From assembly GCF_004614235.1 (NCBI RefSeq), contig NZ_SPVH01000006.1:124001-188000 (forward strand): a DNA stretch of 64,000 nucleotides. The letters are read 5' to 3'. Source of the DNA: Brevundimonas intermedia (GTDB lineage: Bacteria > Pseudomonadota > Alphaproteobacteria > Caulobacterales > Caulobacteraceae). Shown here in pieces: positions 9,305 to 19,628 of the stretch (position 1 is the first letter of the stretch; each line of letters starts with the position of its first letter). Below the pieces are notes generated by a model. That model was given only the letters and a program-made list of their open reading frames with translations, was not told where the DNA came from and ran no database searches. The translations under genes were made by a program, and so were the position numbers.

Positions 9305-10900
9305 ATGAGCCTCGCCCGCAATACCCTGGTGCAGTCGACCCTGACGCTGGGCAGCCGCCTGCTGGGCTTCGGCCGCGATCTGGCCCTGTCGGCCAACTTC
9401 GGCCAGGGGGCGCTGATGGACGTTTGGTCCACGGCGCTGATGCTGCCCAACATGTTCCGTCGCCTGTTCGCCGAGGGCGCCTTCGCCCAGGCCTTCGTGC
9501 CGGTCTATGGCGGGGTCAAGACGCGCGAGGGCGACGAGGCCGCAGCCGTCACGGCCTCGGAGGCCATGTCCTTCATGTTCGCCGTGGTCGCGGCCTTCTG
9601 CATCCTGCTGCAGGTCGCCATGCCGTGGATCGTGCCCCTGCTGCTGTCGGCCTGGAAGGACGACGCCGAGGTCATGCGCGTCGGGGTGATCGCCACCCAG
9701 CTGGCCATGCCCTATCTGGCCTGCATGACCATCGCCTCCCTGCTGTCGGGGGTGTTGAACACCGGCGGTCGGTTCGCCCTGTCGGCGGCGGTGCCGGTCT
9801 TTCTGAATCTCTGCACCCTGGCGCCGCTGTTGGGCGGCTTCTTGTTGCCGGTCTCGCCCGCCATGGTCTTGCTGGCCACCAGTGCGGCGGTCACCGTCTC
9901 GGGGGTGATCCAGGCCGGCCTCCTGTGGTGGGGCGTGCGGCGTCTGGGCGTGAAGCTGAAGCTGGGCCTGCCGCGCCTAACCCCGAACGTGAAACGCGCC
10001 CTGGCCCTGGCCGTGCCCGGCGCCATGGCCGGCGGGGCCATGCAGGTCAACTCGGTCGTGTCCCAGGTTCTGGCCGGCTCGGACGCCGGCGCTCGCTCGG
10101 TCCTCTACAACGCCGACCGCCTTTACCAACTGCCGCTGGGCCTGGTCGGGGTCGCCATCGGTCTGGCCCTGGTGCCGCGCCTGACCCGCGCCTTCGTTTC
10201 CGGCGATCACGAGGGCGGTCAGAAGACGCTGGACGACGGCATCAACCTGGCCATGGCCTTCACCCTGCCCGCCGCCGTGGCCCTGTTCGTCATCCCCTTC
10301 TTCATCATCGACGCGACGGTGACGCGCGGCGCCTTCACCAGCGCCGACGCCGCCCGAACCGCCGACGTGTTGCGGCAGTTCGCCTGGGGCGTGCCGGCCT
10401 TCGTGCTGGCCAAGGTCCTGACCCCGCCCTTCTTCGCCCGAGAGGACACGCGCCGGCCGATGTATTTCGCGGTCACCGCCGTGATCATCACCGTGGTCCT
10501 GGGGTCCGGCCTGTTCTTCTGGTTCCGCGCCCAGGGCTGGGACGGCGTGCTGGGCCTGGCCATCGCCACCAGCGTCTCGGCCTGGGTCAATGTCGGCCTG
10601 CTGGCCGGCGTCCTGATCCACGAGAACGCCTGGCGACCCTCCCCCGCCTTCGTCTCGCGCATCGCCCGTGTCCTGGCGGCAAGCGCGGTCATGGCCGGCC
10701 TGCTGCTGTTGGCCAGCATAAACTATGGCCTGCTGAGCCGGATTTTGCTGGCCAAAGAGATCGCTGTCCTCGTCGTCTGCGGCCTGGGCGCCGCGGCCTA
10801 TGGCGTCTGCCTCTTTGCCTTCCGCGCCGTCACCCTGTCTGAGCTGAAGGCGACGCTGCGACGCGAGCCAGGCGGCGGCGCGGTCTCCGGTCTGGACTGA
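9305..10900 (+). CDS. murJ: lipid II flippase MurJ
   Basis: Inner-membrane protein of 531 residues that flips the peptidoglycan precursor lipid II to the periplasmic side, an essential step in wall synthesis. It begins MSLARNTLVQSTLTLGSRLLGFGRD, matching the conserved first helix of MurJ/MviN. The segment GQGALMDVWSTALMLPNMFRRLFAEGAFAQAFVPVY holds the family signature (PNxxRxLFAEGAFxxAFxP) with the cavity arginines. About 14 hydrophobic segments are evident. It lies between glnD and trpS on the same strand. Confidence 0.96.
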   Translation: MSLARNTLVQSTLTLGSRLLGFGRDLALSANFGQGALMDVWSTALMLPNMFRRLFAEGAFAQAFVPVYGGVKTREGDEAAAVTASEAMSFMFAVVAAFCILLQVAMPWIVPLLLSAWKDDAEVMRVGVIATQLAMPYLACMTIASLLSGVLNTGGRFALSAAVPVFLNLCTLAPLLGGFLLPVSPAMVLLATSAAVTVSGVIQAGLLWWGVRRLGVKLKLGLPRLTPNVKRALALAVPGAMAGGAMQVNSVVSQVLAGSDAGARSVLYNADRLYQLPLGLVGVAIGLALVPRLTRAFVSGDHEGGQKTLDDGINLAMAFTLPAAVALFVIPFFIIDATVTRGAFTSADAARTADVLRQFAWGVPAFVLAKVLTPPFFAREDTRRPMYFAVTAVIITVVLGSGLFFWFRAQGWDGVLGLAIATSVSAWVNVGLLAGVLIHENAWRPSPAFVSRIARVLAASAVMAGLLLLASINYGLLSRILLAKEIAVLVVCGLGAAAYGVCLFAFRAVTLSELKATLRREPGGGAVSGLD

Positions 10901-11025
10901 CAGACGGGGAACCGATAAGCGCGAGGCCATGACGACCTCGGGCCTGATTTCCGACCGGCGATGGCGCGGCTGAACCGCCGCCGCCTTCACCACGCCTGCC
11001 TTTCGACCTTCCGAGACCCGACCCC

Positions 11026-12069
11026 ATGACCGACCAGACCCCAGCCGTTGCGACATACGACGGCCCGCGCCGCATCCTGTCCGGCATCCAGGCTTCCGGC
11101 GCGCTTCACCTGGGCAACTATCTCGGCGCCCTGAAGCGGTTCGTCGAACTGCAGGACCAAGGCGCGCCCGTCTTCGTCTTCGTCGCCGACATGCACGCCA
11201 TCACAGTCTGGCAGGATCCGGCCAAGCTGGCCGCCCAGACGCGCGAGATCGCCGCCGCCTATCTGGCCTCGGGCCTGGACCCGGCGAAATCGATCATCTT
11301 CCCGCAATCCGCCGTGCGCGCCCACGCTGAACTGGCCTGGATCTTCAACTGCGTCGCCCGCCTGGGCTGGCTGGACCGGATGACCCAGTTCAAGGAGAAG
11401 TCGGGCAAGCACAAGGAGCGGGCCTCGGTCGGCCTCTACACCTATCCCGTGCTCCAGGCGGCCGACATCCTGCTGTACAAGGCGACCGAGGTGCCGGTCG
11501 GCGAGGATCAGAAACAGCATCTGGAACTGACCCGCGATATCGCCGCCAAGTTCAACAACGACTTTGGCGTCCCCGGCTATTTCCCCGTGCCCGAGCCCAT
11601 CATCCAGGGGCCGGCGACGCGCGTCATGTCCCTGCGCGACGGGGCGGCCAAGATGTCCAAGTCGGACCCGTCCGACAACAGCCGCATCAACCTGACCGAC
11701 GACGCGGACGCCATCGCGTCAAAGATCAAGCGCGCCAAGACCGATCCCGAACCGCTGCCGGAAACCCTGGACGGTCTGAACGACCGGCCCGAGGCCAAGA
11801 ACCTGGTCGCCATCTACGCCGCCCTGGCCGGCCTGACCCGCGAACAGGTGATCGAACAGTTCGGCGGCCAGGGCTTCGGCGCCTTCAAGCCGGCGCTGGC
11901 GGACCTGGCGGTGTCGTCGCTGGCGCCCGTGACGGCCGAGATGCGCCGCCTGATGGACGATCCGGCCGAGATCGACCGCGTGCTGAAGGACGGGGCCGAA
12001 CGCGCCGCCGCCGTCGCCGATCCGGTGGTGGACGAGGTCAAGAAGATCGTCGGCTTCTGGAGGGCGTAG
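11026..12069 (+). CDS. trpS: tryptophan--tRNA ligase
   Basis: Class I aminoacyl-tRNA synthetase charging tRNA-Trp. The HIGH-type motif is seen as [12 protein letters not shown] near residue 25, and the KMSKS motif is [13 protein letters not shown] near residue 210. The length of 347 residues is normal for the bacterial enzyme. The start ATG at 11026 is preceded by a 125-bp gap after murJ in which I see no leader peptide or attenuator. Its stop codon overlaps the GTG of the next gene by one base, so the OsmC gene is probably translated from the same message. Confidence 0.97.
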   Translation: MTDQTPAVATYDGPRRILSGIQASGALHLGNYLGALKRFVELQDQGAPVFVFVADMHAITVWQDPAKLAAQTREIAAAYLASGLDPAKSIIFPQSAVRAHAELAWIFNCVARLGWLDRMTQFKEKSGKHKERASVGLYTYPVLQAADILLYKATEVPVGEDQKQHLELTRDIAAKFNNDFGVPGYFPVPEPIIQGPATRVMSLRDGAAKMSKSDPSDNSRINLTDDADAIASKIKRAKTDPEPLPETLDGLNDRPEAKNLVAIYAALAGLTREQVIEQFGGQGFGAFKPALADLAVSSLAPVTAEMRRLMDDPAEIDRVLKDGAERAAAVADPVVDEVKKIVGFWRA

Positions 12070-12533
12070 TGGGCGTTTACGAAGCCAAGATTGCGTGGAG
12101 CCGGGGCGACCAGCCCTTCCTGGACAAGCGCTACAGTCGCGCCCATTCCTGGACCTTCGATGGCGGCGCGGTGGTGCCGGGGTCATCGGCGCCGTCCAGC
12201 GTGCCCTTGCCGATGTCCGACGCCTCGGCGGTCGATCCGGAGGAGGCGATGATCGCCTCCCTATCCAGCTGTCACATGCTGTGGTTCCTGGCCTTCGCCG
12301 CCAACGCCGGCCTAGTGGTCGACAGCTATGTGGACGAGGCCTCGGGCAAGATGGGCAAGAACGAGAACGGCAAGCGCTACCTCGCCGAGGTGACGCTGCG
12401 CCCCTTCACCAGCTTCTCCGGTCGCGAACCGGACCAGACCGAGATCGACGCCCTGCACCACCAGGCCCACGACCACTGCGAAATGGCCCATTCGGTCCGC
12501 GCAACCATCACGGTCGAGGCGACCATTGGCTAG
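12069..12533 (+). CDS. OsmC family peroxiredoxin-like protein
   Basis: Thiol-dependent peroxidase family (OsmC/Ohr/YhfA). The two redox cysteines are seen at C68 (SLSSCHMLWFL) and C137 (HDHCEMAHS). The preceding segment DPEEAMIASLSSCHM is the usual helix before the peroxidatic cysteine. The length of 154 residues is in range. It starts with GTG overlapping the trpS stop by one base. Its stop shares CTAG (12530-12533) with the stop of the opposing thioredoxin-reductase-like gene. It is closer to the general OsmC group than to Ohr. Confidence 0.87.
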   Translation: MGVYEAKIAWSRGDQPFLDKRYSRAHSWTFDGGAVVPGSSAPSSVPLPMSDASAVDPEEAMIASLSSCHMLWFLAFAANAGLVVDSYVDEASGKMGKNENGKRYLAEVTLRPFTSFSGREPDQTEIDALHHQAHDHCEMAHSVRATITVEATIG

Positions 12534-13444
12534 GCGGCGACCGCCGTCTCCTCCTCGATCAGGGAGCGGAACAGGCCGTGGGCGGCGATCATGCCGTCCG
12601 ATGTGGCCAGGGTGATGTTGGACGCGGCTCGCGCCAGGTCGCCGGCGGCGAAGACGCCCGGCTGGGTCGTCGCCTGCATGGCGTCCACCTTGATCACCCG
12701 GCCCATCGGCGTGTCGGTCATCTCGCAGCCCAGATGTTCGGCGAACGGACTGGCGACGCGGACGCTGGCCCCGACGAAGATGGCCTTCAGCTCCACGAAC
12801 CGCCCGTCGGTCAGCCGCGCGCCGGTCAGGGTCGGGGCCTCGCCCTCCAGCCGGGCGATGGGGGTGGTCTCGATAGTCACGCCGCGCCGGTACAGCAGAT
12901 GGGCGTCCTCGGGTGACAGGCCGACGTCCAGATCCATAAACAGGGTCACCTGGCCCCATTCCGCGACGATGGCGGCGTACTGGACCGCATGGTCGCCCCG
13001 GCCAAGCACGCCGATGGGACCGCCCCCGATCTCGTAGCCGTGGCACCAGGGGCAGTGCAGGGCGGTGCGACCCCAGCGTTCCTTCACGCCCGGAATATCG
13101 GGCAGCACGTCCTCGACCCCATGCGACAGCAGAAGCCGGCGACCCTGAGTCCGCGTACCGTCGGCGAAGGCGACCGAGAATCCGCCGTCGATCCGCTCGA
13201 CCGCGACCGCCTCGGCCATGCGGAAGGCGGCGGTGGGATAGGCCGCGACCTGGGACCGCGCCGTCGCCGTGATCTCCGCACCCGGTCGGCCGTCGTTGGC
13301 CAGGACGCCATGGGCGCGGGCGGCGAAGCGGTTGCGCGGCCTTCCGTCGTCGATGACCAACACACGGCGACGGGCGCGGACCAGCTGCTGGGCGGCGGAC
13401 AGGCCGGCATAGGAGCCGCCGATGATCAGGGCGTCGTGCGGCAT
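12530..13444 (-). CDS. thioredoxin-reductase-like NAD(P)/FAD-dependent oxidoreductase
   Basis: Two-domain flavoprotein. With the start used here, the FAD-binding motif is at residues 7-17 (IIGGSYAGLSA), the redox-active pair C131-PW-C134 sits in HCPWCHGYE as in TrxB, and the NAD(P) motif is GPIGVLGRGDHA. The C-terminal GVFAAGDLAR is the second FAD motif. An ATG at 13471 would add nine residues and overlap the regulator gene by 23 bp; ATG 13444 leaves a 4-bp gap and gives the usual MPHDALIIGG beginning. Downstream of an Rrf2 regulator in the same operon, it is probably a small-thiol or disulfide reductase under redox control; the partner protein is unknown. Confidence 0.88.
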   Translation of the reverse strand: MPHDALIIGGSYAGLSAAQQLVRARRRVLVIDDGRPRNRFAARAHGVLANDGRPGAEITATARSQVAAYPTAAFRMAEAVAVERIDGGFSVAFADGTRTQGRRLLLSHGVEDVLPDIPGVKERWGRTALHCPWCHGYEIGGGPIGVLGRGDHAVQYAAIVAEWGQVTLFMDLDVGLSPEDAHLLYRRGVTIETTPIARLEGEAPTLTGARLTDGRFVELKAIFVGASVRVASPFAEHLGCEMTDTPMGRVIKVDAMQATTQPGVFAAGDLARAASNITLATSDGMIAAHGLFRSLIEEETAVAA

Positions 13445-13448
13445 GGGT

Positions 13449-13928
13449 TCAGCCTTCGTGGCGATGGGCATGGAACAGGTCTCTCTTTGGATGGGCGGCC
13501 AATCGGCGCGAAAAGTCCGCCGCCAGATCCGCCAGGGTGATGTCGTTCAACCGCGCGACCAGCAGGGCGCGGGCGGCGGCGTAGGTCTCGCCCAGCGCGT
13601 CGTTGACCGCCGCCTCGACCAGGCAGCCGTCGGCCTCGACCGGCGGGGTTTCGGGAAACAGGCCGGGCTCGCCCAAGGCCGTGTTGACCTGGCCCAGGGT
13701 CACTTGATCCAGCGGCCGGGCCAGCCGCCAGCCGCCGCCATGGCCTTTTTCCGAGGCCACCAGCCCCTGTTCGCGCAGGCCCGCCATGGTCCGGCGCACC
13801 ACGACCGGATTGGTCGCCAGGCAGACGGCAAGCTGGTCCGAGGTCATGGGCGCCCCGGTCCGCGTCTCGTGCTCGGCCATGTGGAGCAGGGCGTGCAGGA
13901 TGTTGGAGAGGCGGGAATCTCTTTTCAT
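13449..13928 (-). CDS. Rrf2 family transcriptional regulator
   Basis: Winged-helix repressor of 159 residues beginning MKRDSRLSNILHALLHMAEH, the usual Rrf2 first helix. The DNA-binding region includes TSDQLAVCLATNPVVVRRTMAGL and the wing GHGGGWRLAR. It has only two cysteines (C36 and C102), so it lacks the three-cysteine cluster site of IscR/NsrR and is more like YwnA/CymR-type members. C102 might act as a thiol sensor, but this is inference. It is the first gene of a two-gene operon with the flavoprotein. A palindrome touching its start codon (13929-13945) is a good candidate operator. Confidence 0.9.
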   Translation of the reverse strand: MKRDSRLSNILHALLHMAEHETRTGAPMTSDQLAVCLATNPVVVRRTMAGLREQGLVASEKGHGGGWRLARPLDQVTLGQVNTALGEPGLFPETPPVEADGCLVEAAVNDALGETYAAARALLVARLNDITLADLAADFSRRLAAHPKRDLFHAHRHEG

Positions 13929-13945
13929 GTAACTTCAATTGTTAC
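13929..13945. promoter_or_regulatory. candidate Rrf2 operator
   Basis: Inverted repeat GTAAC-N7-GTTAC directly upstream of the Rrf2 start codon. The arms extend to eight bases with one mismatch (CATGTAAC against GTTACGTG). Placement next to the regulator gene suggests autoregulation of the Rrf2-flavoprotein operon. Confidence 0.55.
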
Positions 13946-13985
13946 GTGAGGGGCCGCACGTCAAGACAGGCTTTCGAGATTCTTT

Positions 13986-14735
13986 TCAGACGTGAGGGGC
14001 GACGTCGGTCAGGAAGGCGCGGAAGCGGCGCAGGGCTTCTTCGGTCAAGTCCGGGTCGTGGCGCATCGGGCCGTTGTTGGTCGGCTCGTCGAAGGCGTGG
14101 GTGCCGACGGCGACCCAGCTCTCGACCTCGGCTCCGCAGTTGCGGATCATGGCGTTGACCTGTTCGGCGTTGCGCTGCGTCGTCAGGTGATCGCGCTTGC
14201 AGGTGACGGCCAGCACCCTGGGGCAATGCCGCCAGGGCTTCATCCGGTTGAAGGCGAACGGGCCGATATAGGGATACATCAGCCAGACGGCGCGGACTCC
14301 CGAAAGGTCGGCGTCGCCAGGGTTCGTGACGCCCATGGTGTTGGGCAGCGGCTCTGCGCTCATCATTTCCATGATCGACCAACCGCCATGGCTCCAGCCG
14401 CCGAGGGTCACTTGCGTTTCGTCCACATCCGGCCGGGCCGAGATCCCCTGGATCGCCGCCAGCACGTCACCGGCCCGCTCGTAGCCCCGGAATGAGAGGC
14501 CGGTGCAGACCGCCGTCAGGGTGAAGGCCCGCCCCCAGCCGCGGGGAGCATAGGAATCGACGATGAAGGCCCGCCAACCTGCGGCCTTGGCCGCCGCGGC
14601 GTAGCGGGGCAGGTGGTCGCGCAGGCCGCCGCAGCCGTGGAACAGCAGCACCGCCGGCCGGGGCCTGTCGTCGTCAGGGCCCACGACGGTCATGTGGGGT
14701 TCGAGGCGGGCCCAACGGCGCTTGAGGTCGTCCAT
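13986..14735 (-). CDS. dienelactone hydrolase family protein
   Basis: Cytosolic alpha/beta hydrolase of 249 residues. The family features are VLLFHGCGGLRDH (oxyanion region), the nucleophile S115 in GGWSHGG, and plausible acid and base residues D182 (CKRDHLTT) and H213 (GTHAFDEP). True dienelactone hydrolases use a cysteine nucleophile; here it is a serine, so the enzyme is more likely an esterase or peptidase-like hydrolase of this superfamily. It stands alone on the minus strand between the Rrf2 operon and the PadR gene. Its upstream neighbour is divergent and shares a short region holding the PadR operator. Confidence 0.82.
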   Translation of the reverse strand: MDDLKRRWARLEPHMTVVGPDDDRPRPAVLLFHGCGGLRDHLPRYAAAAKAAGWRAFIVDSYAPRGWGRAFTLTAVCTGLSFRGYERAGDVLAAIQGISARPDVDETQVTLGGWSHGGWSIMEMMSAEPLPNTMGVTNPGDADLSGVRAVWLMYPYIGPFAFNRMKPWRHCPRVLAVTCKRDHLTTQRNAEQVNAMIRNCGAEVESWVAVGTHAFDEPTNNGPMRHDPDLTEEALRRFRAFLTDVAPHV

Positions 14736-14797
14736 CCCCGATTTACGCCGCAGCTTGCGCCCGAACGCCAGCCCCCTCTTGCAGATTTCGTCATTCA

Positions 14798-14829
14798 GAT
14801 ATATCTAATCGCTCATGAATAGATATATC
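14798..14829. promoter_or_regulatory. candidate PadR/YqjI operator (two GATATATC palindromes)
   Basis: The 8-bp palindrome GATATATC occurs twice, at 14798-14805 and 14822-14829, with identical flanking AGATATATC and 24 bp between matching positions. The pair lies 15-46 bp before the PadR start codon. PadR repressors usually bind such AT-rich dyads at their own promoters. Confidence 0.6.
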
Positions 14830-14844
14830 GAAAAGGAATCGATC

Positions 14845-15480
14845 ATGAGGTCCAAGGGGATCTTTCAAGGACGCCGCGACGGATGCGGCGAAAAACACGG
14901 TCATCATGGCGGCTTCGGCCATGCTTTCGGCAGAGACATGCGAGGCGGACGCGGCGCGGACTTCGGTCCCGGCTGGGAAGGGGGCGAGGCGCGGGGACGC
15001 GGTCACGGCCATGGCCGGCGCGGCGGTGGTCGCCTGTTCGATCACGGCACGCTTCGCTGGGTGCTGCTGTCTCTGATCGCTGAGAAGCCCAGCCACGGCT
15101 ACGAACTGATCAAGGCGGTCGAGACGAGACTGGGCGGCGCCTATTCGCCCAGCCCCGGCGTCATCTACCCCAGCCTGACCCTGCTTGAGGAAATGGGCGC
15201 GCTGGAATCCGAGGCGCAGGGCGGCAAGAAACTGTATTCAATCACAGGCCCCGGCCGCGCCCTGCTGGCCGAGAACGAGGACATCCTGCGCGCCGCCGAG
15301 GCGACCATGGACAAGTTCGCCGCACGCGCCCTGCGTCCGACCGCCATTCAGGACGCCATCGGTCGCCTGCGCCACACGATCCACGGCCGTCTGACGGGCG
15401 AGACCGCCCTGACCGAGGCCCAGGTCCAGGCCATCGCCGGCATCCTGGCCGAGGCCGCCGACAGGGTCGAAAAGGCATGA
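14845..15480 (+). CDS. PadR family regulator, YqjI-like with His/Gly-rich N-terminus
   Basis: Transcriptional repressor of 211 residues. The first 65 residues are rich in His, Gly and Arg (for example GEKHGHHGGFGHAFG and GRGHGHGRR), as in Escherichia coli YqjI, where this extension senses nickel and iron. The PadR winged helix follows: LRWVLLSLIAEKPSHGYELIKAVE and SPSPGVIYPSLTLLEEMG. I start at ATG 14845, which has AAGGA 8 bp upstream; an earlier ATG at 14815 would lie inside the operator. The following ferric-reductase gene overlaps by four bases, matching the yqjI/yqjH pairing. Metal sensing is inferred from this resemblance. Confidence 0.88.
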   Translation: MRSKGIFQGRRDGCGEKHGHHGGFGHAFGRDMRGGRGADFGPGWEGGEARGRGHGHGRRGGGRLFDHGTLRWVLLSLIAEKPSHGYELIKAVETRLGGAYSPSPGVIYPSLTLLEEMGALESEAQGGKKLYSITGPGRALLAENEDILRAAEATMDKFAARALRPTAIQDAIGRLRHTIHGRLTGETALTEAQVQAIAGILAEAADRVEKA

Positions 15481-16277
15481 GCGTACGTGAAGCCCGCCGC
15501 GTTCGGCACGAACTGAAGTTTCGCACCCTGTCGGTGGTCGAGGTCGAGCCCCTGACTCCGACGCTGAAACGGATCGTGCTGGGCGGCGACGACCTGACCG
15601 GCTTCGTCAGCGCCGGGTTCGACGACCACGTGAAGATCTTTCCCGTGCGGGACGGAGAGGCCGCGGTTCTGCCGACGCCAGGGCCGGACGGGCCGGTCTT
15701 TCCCGAGCCCCGGCCGGTCGCGCGCGACTATACGCCCCGCGCCTATGATCCCGCGACCAACCGACTGACGATCGACTTCGTCATCGGTCATGGCGGACCG
15801 GCGACGGAGTGGGCCGAGGCGGCGACGGTAGGAAGCGTCATGGGTGTCGGCGGGCCGCGCGGCTCCTTCGTCGTGCCGACCGACTATGCCGATCATGTGC
15901 TGATCGGCGACGAGACGGCGCTGCCGGCCATAGCGCGTCGGCTGGAGGAGCTGCCTGCCGGTGTGCGCGTCCTGACGGTGGTCGAGGTCGAAGACGCGGC
16001 CTCGCGTCTGGCCTTCACGACCCGCGCGGACCTGACCCAGATCTGGGTCGAGCGGACAGGCGCTCGCGGACAGGCCGATACCCTGATCGAGGCCGCGTCT
16101 GCAGCGGCGGCCGAGGTCTCACGCGACGACGCCTATGTGTGGATCGCGGCGGAATCCCAAGTCGCCAAGGCCTTGCGTGTGGCCCTGATCGCTATGGGCT
16201 TCGATCCGAAGGCGATGAAGGCGGCGGGCTACTGGCGTCTGGGCGATGTCGGCGCCCATGAGGTGATCGACGGCTGA
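15477..16277 (+). CDS. siderophore-interacting protein / NADPH-dependent ferric-chelate reductase (YqjH-like)
   Basis: FAD-dependent ferric reductase of the SIP family, 266 residues. The FAD-binding beta-barrel carries RDYTPRAYDPATNRLTIDF, where RxYT binds the flavin, followed by VIGHGGPATEWAE. The C-terminal SIP domain has LIGDETALPAIARRLEELP and WIAAESQVAKALR. The start ATG overlaps the PadR stop (ATGA). Pairing with a YqjI-like repressor indicates control of ferric reduction by intracellular metal. The stop is followed after only three bases by the stop of the opposing alkB-like gene. Confidence 0.9.
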   Translation: MSVREARRVRHELKFRTLSVVEVEPLTPTLKRIVLGGDDLTGFVSAGFDDHVKIFPVRDGEAAVLPTPGPDGPVFPEPRPVARDYTPRAYDPATNRLTIDFVIGHGGPATEWAEAATVGSVMGVGGPRGSFVVPTDYADHVLIGDETALPAIARRLEELPAGVRVLTVVEVEDAASRLAFTTRADLTQIWVERTGARGQADTLIEAASAAAAEVSRDDAYVWIAAESQVAKALRVALIAMGFDPKAMKAAGYWRLGDVGAHEVIDG

Positions 16278-16280
16278 GGC

Positions 16281-16922
16281 TCAAGCCCCCGCGCAGCGCA
16301 GGGTCAGATTCAGACGCCCGCCATCGGGGATCAGGCGCGACGAGCCCTCCAGCACGCGGTCGATCCCGTGCCGGGCCAGTCGCGCCGGGCCGGTCAGGGC
16401 GCAGACGTCGCCGCTTTCCAGCTTCAAGGTCGTGGTGCGCCCGCCCTCCGCCGCGCCGATGCGGAACATGGCCGTATCGCCCAGCGACACCGAAAGCACC
16501 GGCGCGCCGAGATCGGCCTCGTCGCGATCCTGATGCAGGCCCATCTTCGCCCCCTCGCGATACAGGTTGACCAGACAGGCGTCCGGCGGCGCGGGCCAGC
16601 CCACAGTGGCGGCCCACAAATCCAGCAGAACCTGCGGGATCTGTGGCCAAGGCCTTTTTGTTTCGGGATGGGTCGCCTGATAGCGATAGCCGCCATGATC
16701 CGAGACCCAGCCCAGCGGCCCGAAATTGCTCATTCGCACCGAAAAGGGCCGGCCGCCCGGCGTGGTCGGTCGATAGAGCGGGGCCTGATCCAGCCGCGCG
16801 AACACCTCGGCGACCAGATCGGCCTGCGCCGCCGCATCGAACGCTCCCGGCCACAGCCGAAAGCCCTCGACAGCGGTCTTCACCTCAGCGGGTGTAGCTG
16901 TATTCGCCGATTTCGCAGACAT
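16281..16922 (-). CDS. alkB: alpha-ketoglutarate-dependent dioxygenase AlkB
   Basis: Fe(II)/2-oxoglutarate dioxygenase that repairs alkylated bases such as 1-methyladenine by oxidative demethylation. The iron ligands are H130, D132 (GLHQDRDEAD) and H185 (LARHGIDRV); the 2-oxoglutarate arginine region is R203-LNLTL-R209. The substrate-recognition part includes YREGAKMGLHQD. The ATG at 16922 makes a 38-bp overlap with the upstream gene. A GTG at 16883, one base after that gene's stop, would start the protein at VKTAVEGF and is an attractive alternative by termination-reinitiation. Confidence 0.9.
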   Translation of the reverse strand: MSAKSANTATPAEVKTAVEGFRLWPGAFDAAAQADLVAEVFARLDQAPLYRPTTPGGRPFSVRMSNFGPLGWVSDHGGYRYQATHPETKRPWPQIPQVLLDLWAATVGWPAPPDACLVNLYREGAKMGLHQDRDEADLGAPVLSVSLGDTAMFRIGAAEGGRTTTLKLESGDVCALTGPARLARHGIDRVLEGSSRLIPDGGRLNLTLRCAGA

Positions 16923-17256
16923 TGATGCGTGAACGGGTCAGTTCCTCGCCGTTGGTGAACTCGGCCTTGAAGTCATAGATGCAGGCGCCCGAGCCGTCAT
17001 CGATATTGATGCGCACATTCTGCCCGTTTTCCAGCACGTCGTCGCCCAGGATGTCCTCTTCCCAGTCGTCCTTGCGCGAGTCCGACGCATAGAAGCGCAG
17101 CATGGTCCAGCCGGTGCGGTTCTTGATGGTGACGTGGCGGTCGTAACCGTCGCGCGACTGAACCGTCGGCGCCGTCGCGGGCGGCGGTGCGGCCGCCGCG
17201 CCTGCTCCGATCAGAACGGCCATGGCGACCGCTGCCTTGAGCATGGTCTTGATCAT
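16885..17256 (-). CDS. small secreted protein of unknown function
   Basis: Predicted periplasmic protein of 123 residues. A signal peptide (MIKTMLKAAVAMAVLIGAGAAAA) is followed by a mature domain with KNRTGWTMLRFYASDS, then DILGDDVLENGQNVRINIDDG and GACIYDFKAEFTNG. Two cysteines (GACIYD and NVCEIG) may form a disulfide. The repeated 'N-x-TG-TM/I...L-x-S' layout resembles small Tat/argininosuccinate-lyase-like secreted proteins seen in alphaproteobacteria, but I do not recognise a named family. The start ATG 17256 has a strong GGAGAGG Shine-Dalgarno. It precedes alkB on the same strand. Confidence 0.75.
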   Translation of the reverse strand: MIKTMLKAAVAMAVLIGAGAAAAPPPATAPTVQSRDGYDRHVTIKNRTGWTMLRFYASDSRKDDWEEDILGDDVLENGQNVRINIDDGSGACIYDFKAEFTNGEELTRSRINVCEIGEYSYTR

Positions 17257-17380
17257 TGTTTCCTCTCCCTTCCTTGATCGCGATCCCCTGAGCGCGACGA
17301 AAATTCTTATGCCGCACAATCGCGGGCCTCGCATCTTCGAATTTCGTCGTTCTGCGAAAGGGGTTGAATCGCAGAACGCC

Positions 17381-17408
17381 CTTGCAGGCGGGGGGGATTT
17401 TCCCATAT
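17381..17408 (+). promoter_or_regulatory. sigma-32-like heat-shock promoter of dnaK
   Basis: CTTGCAG (17381-17387), 13 bases, then TCCCATAT (17401-17408). This closely matches the sigma-32 pattern CTTGAAA, 11-16 bases, CCCCATNT. It lies about 140 bp before the dnaK start, which fits a heat-shock promoter with a long leader. Confidence 0.55.
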
Positions 17409-17547
17409 CGGGGCCAGCTTCGGAGAAACCCCGCGAAACTTGGGGCTATCCAGCCTGATCCACGCCAACCCAACCGGGGGCGGTCACGCGCGGCGCTTCT
17501 TCGAAGGCCGCCGCATCGCCCGCTGAACGAGAGAGACTGAAGAGCAC

Positions 17548-19455
<1,908 letters not shown>

Positions 19456-19481
19456 TCCGCCACAGTGCGCTGAAATGATAC

Positions 19482-19516
19482 GGCCCCGCTTGTCTTGCGA
19501 TAGGCGGGGCCTTTTT
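19482..19516 (+). terminator. rho-independent terminator after dnaK
   Basis: Stem GGCCCCGC (19482-19489) pairs perfectly with GCGGGGCC (19504-19511) across a 14-base loop, followed by five Ts. It sits 26 bp after the dnaK stop. Confidence 0.8.
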
Positions 19517-19628
19517 CTGAAACTTGCATCGTTCGTCCCGGCCCCCATGTCAGCCGGGACACCGTTTTCCTCCGGGGTCTGCAGAGATCCGAGGCGAACG
19601 GCAGGGGAAGTATGAGGACGGACGCCCG

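Noticed and set aside
6550-9453. Very long open frame antisense to glnD
   Set aside because: It has no recognisable domain and its low-complexity His/Gln/Arg-rich translation is typical of antisense frames in GC-rich DNA.
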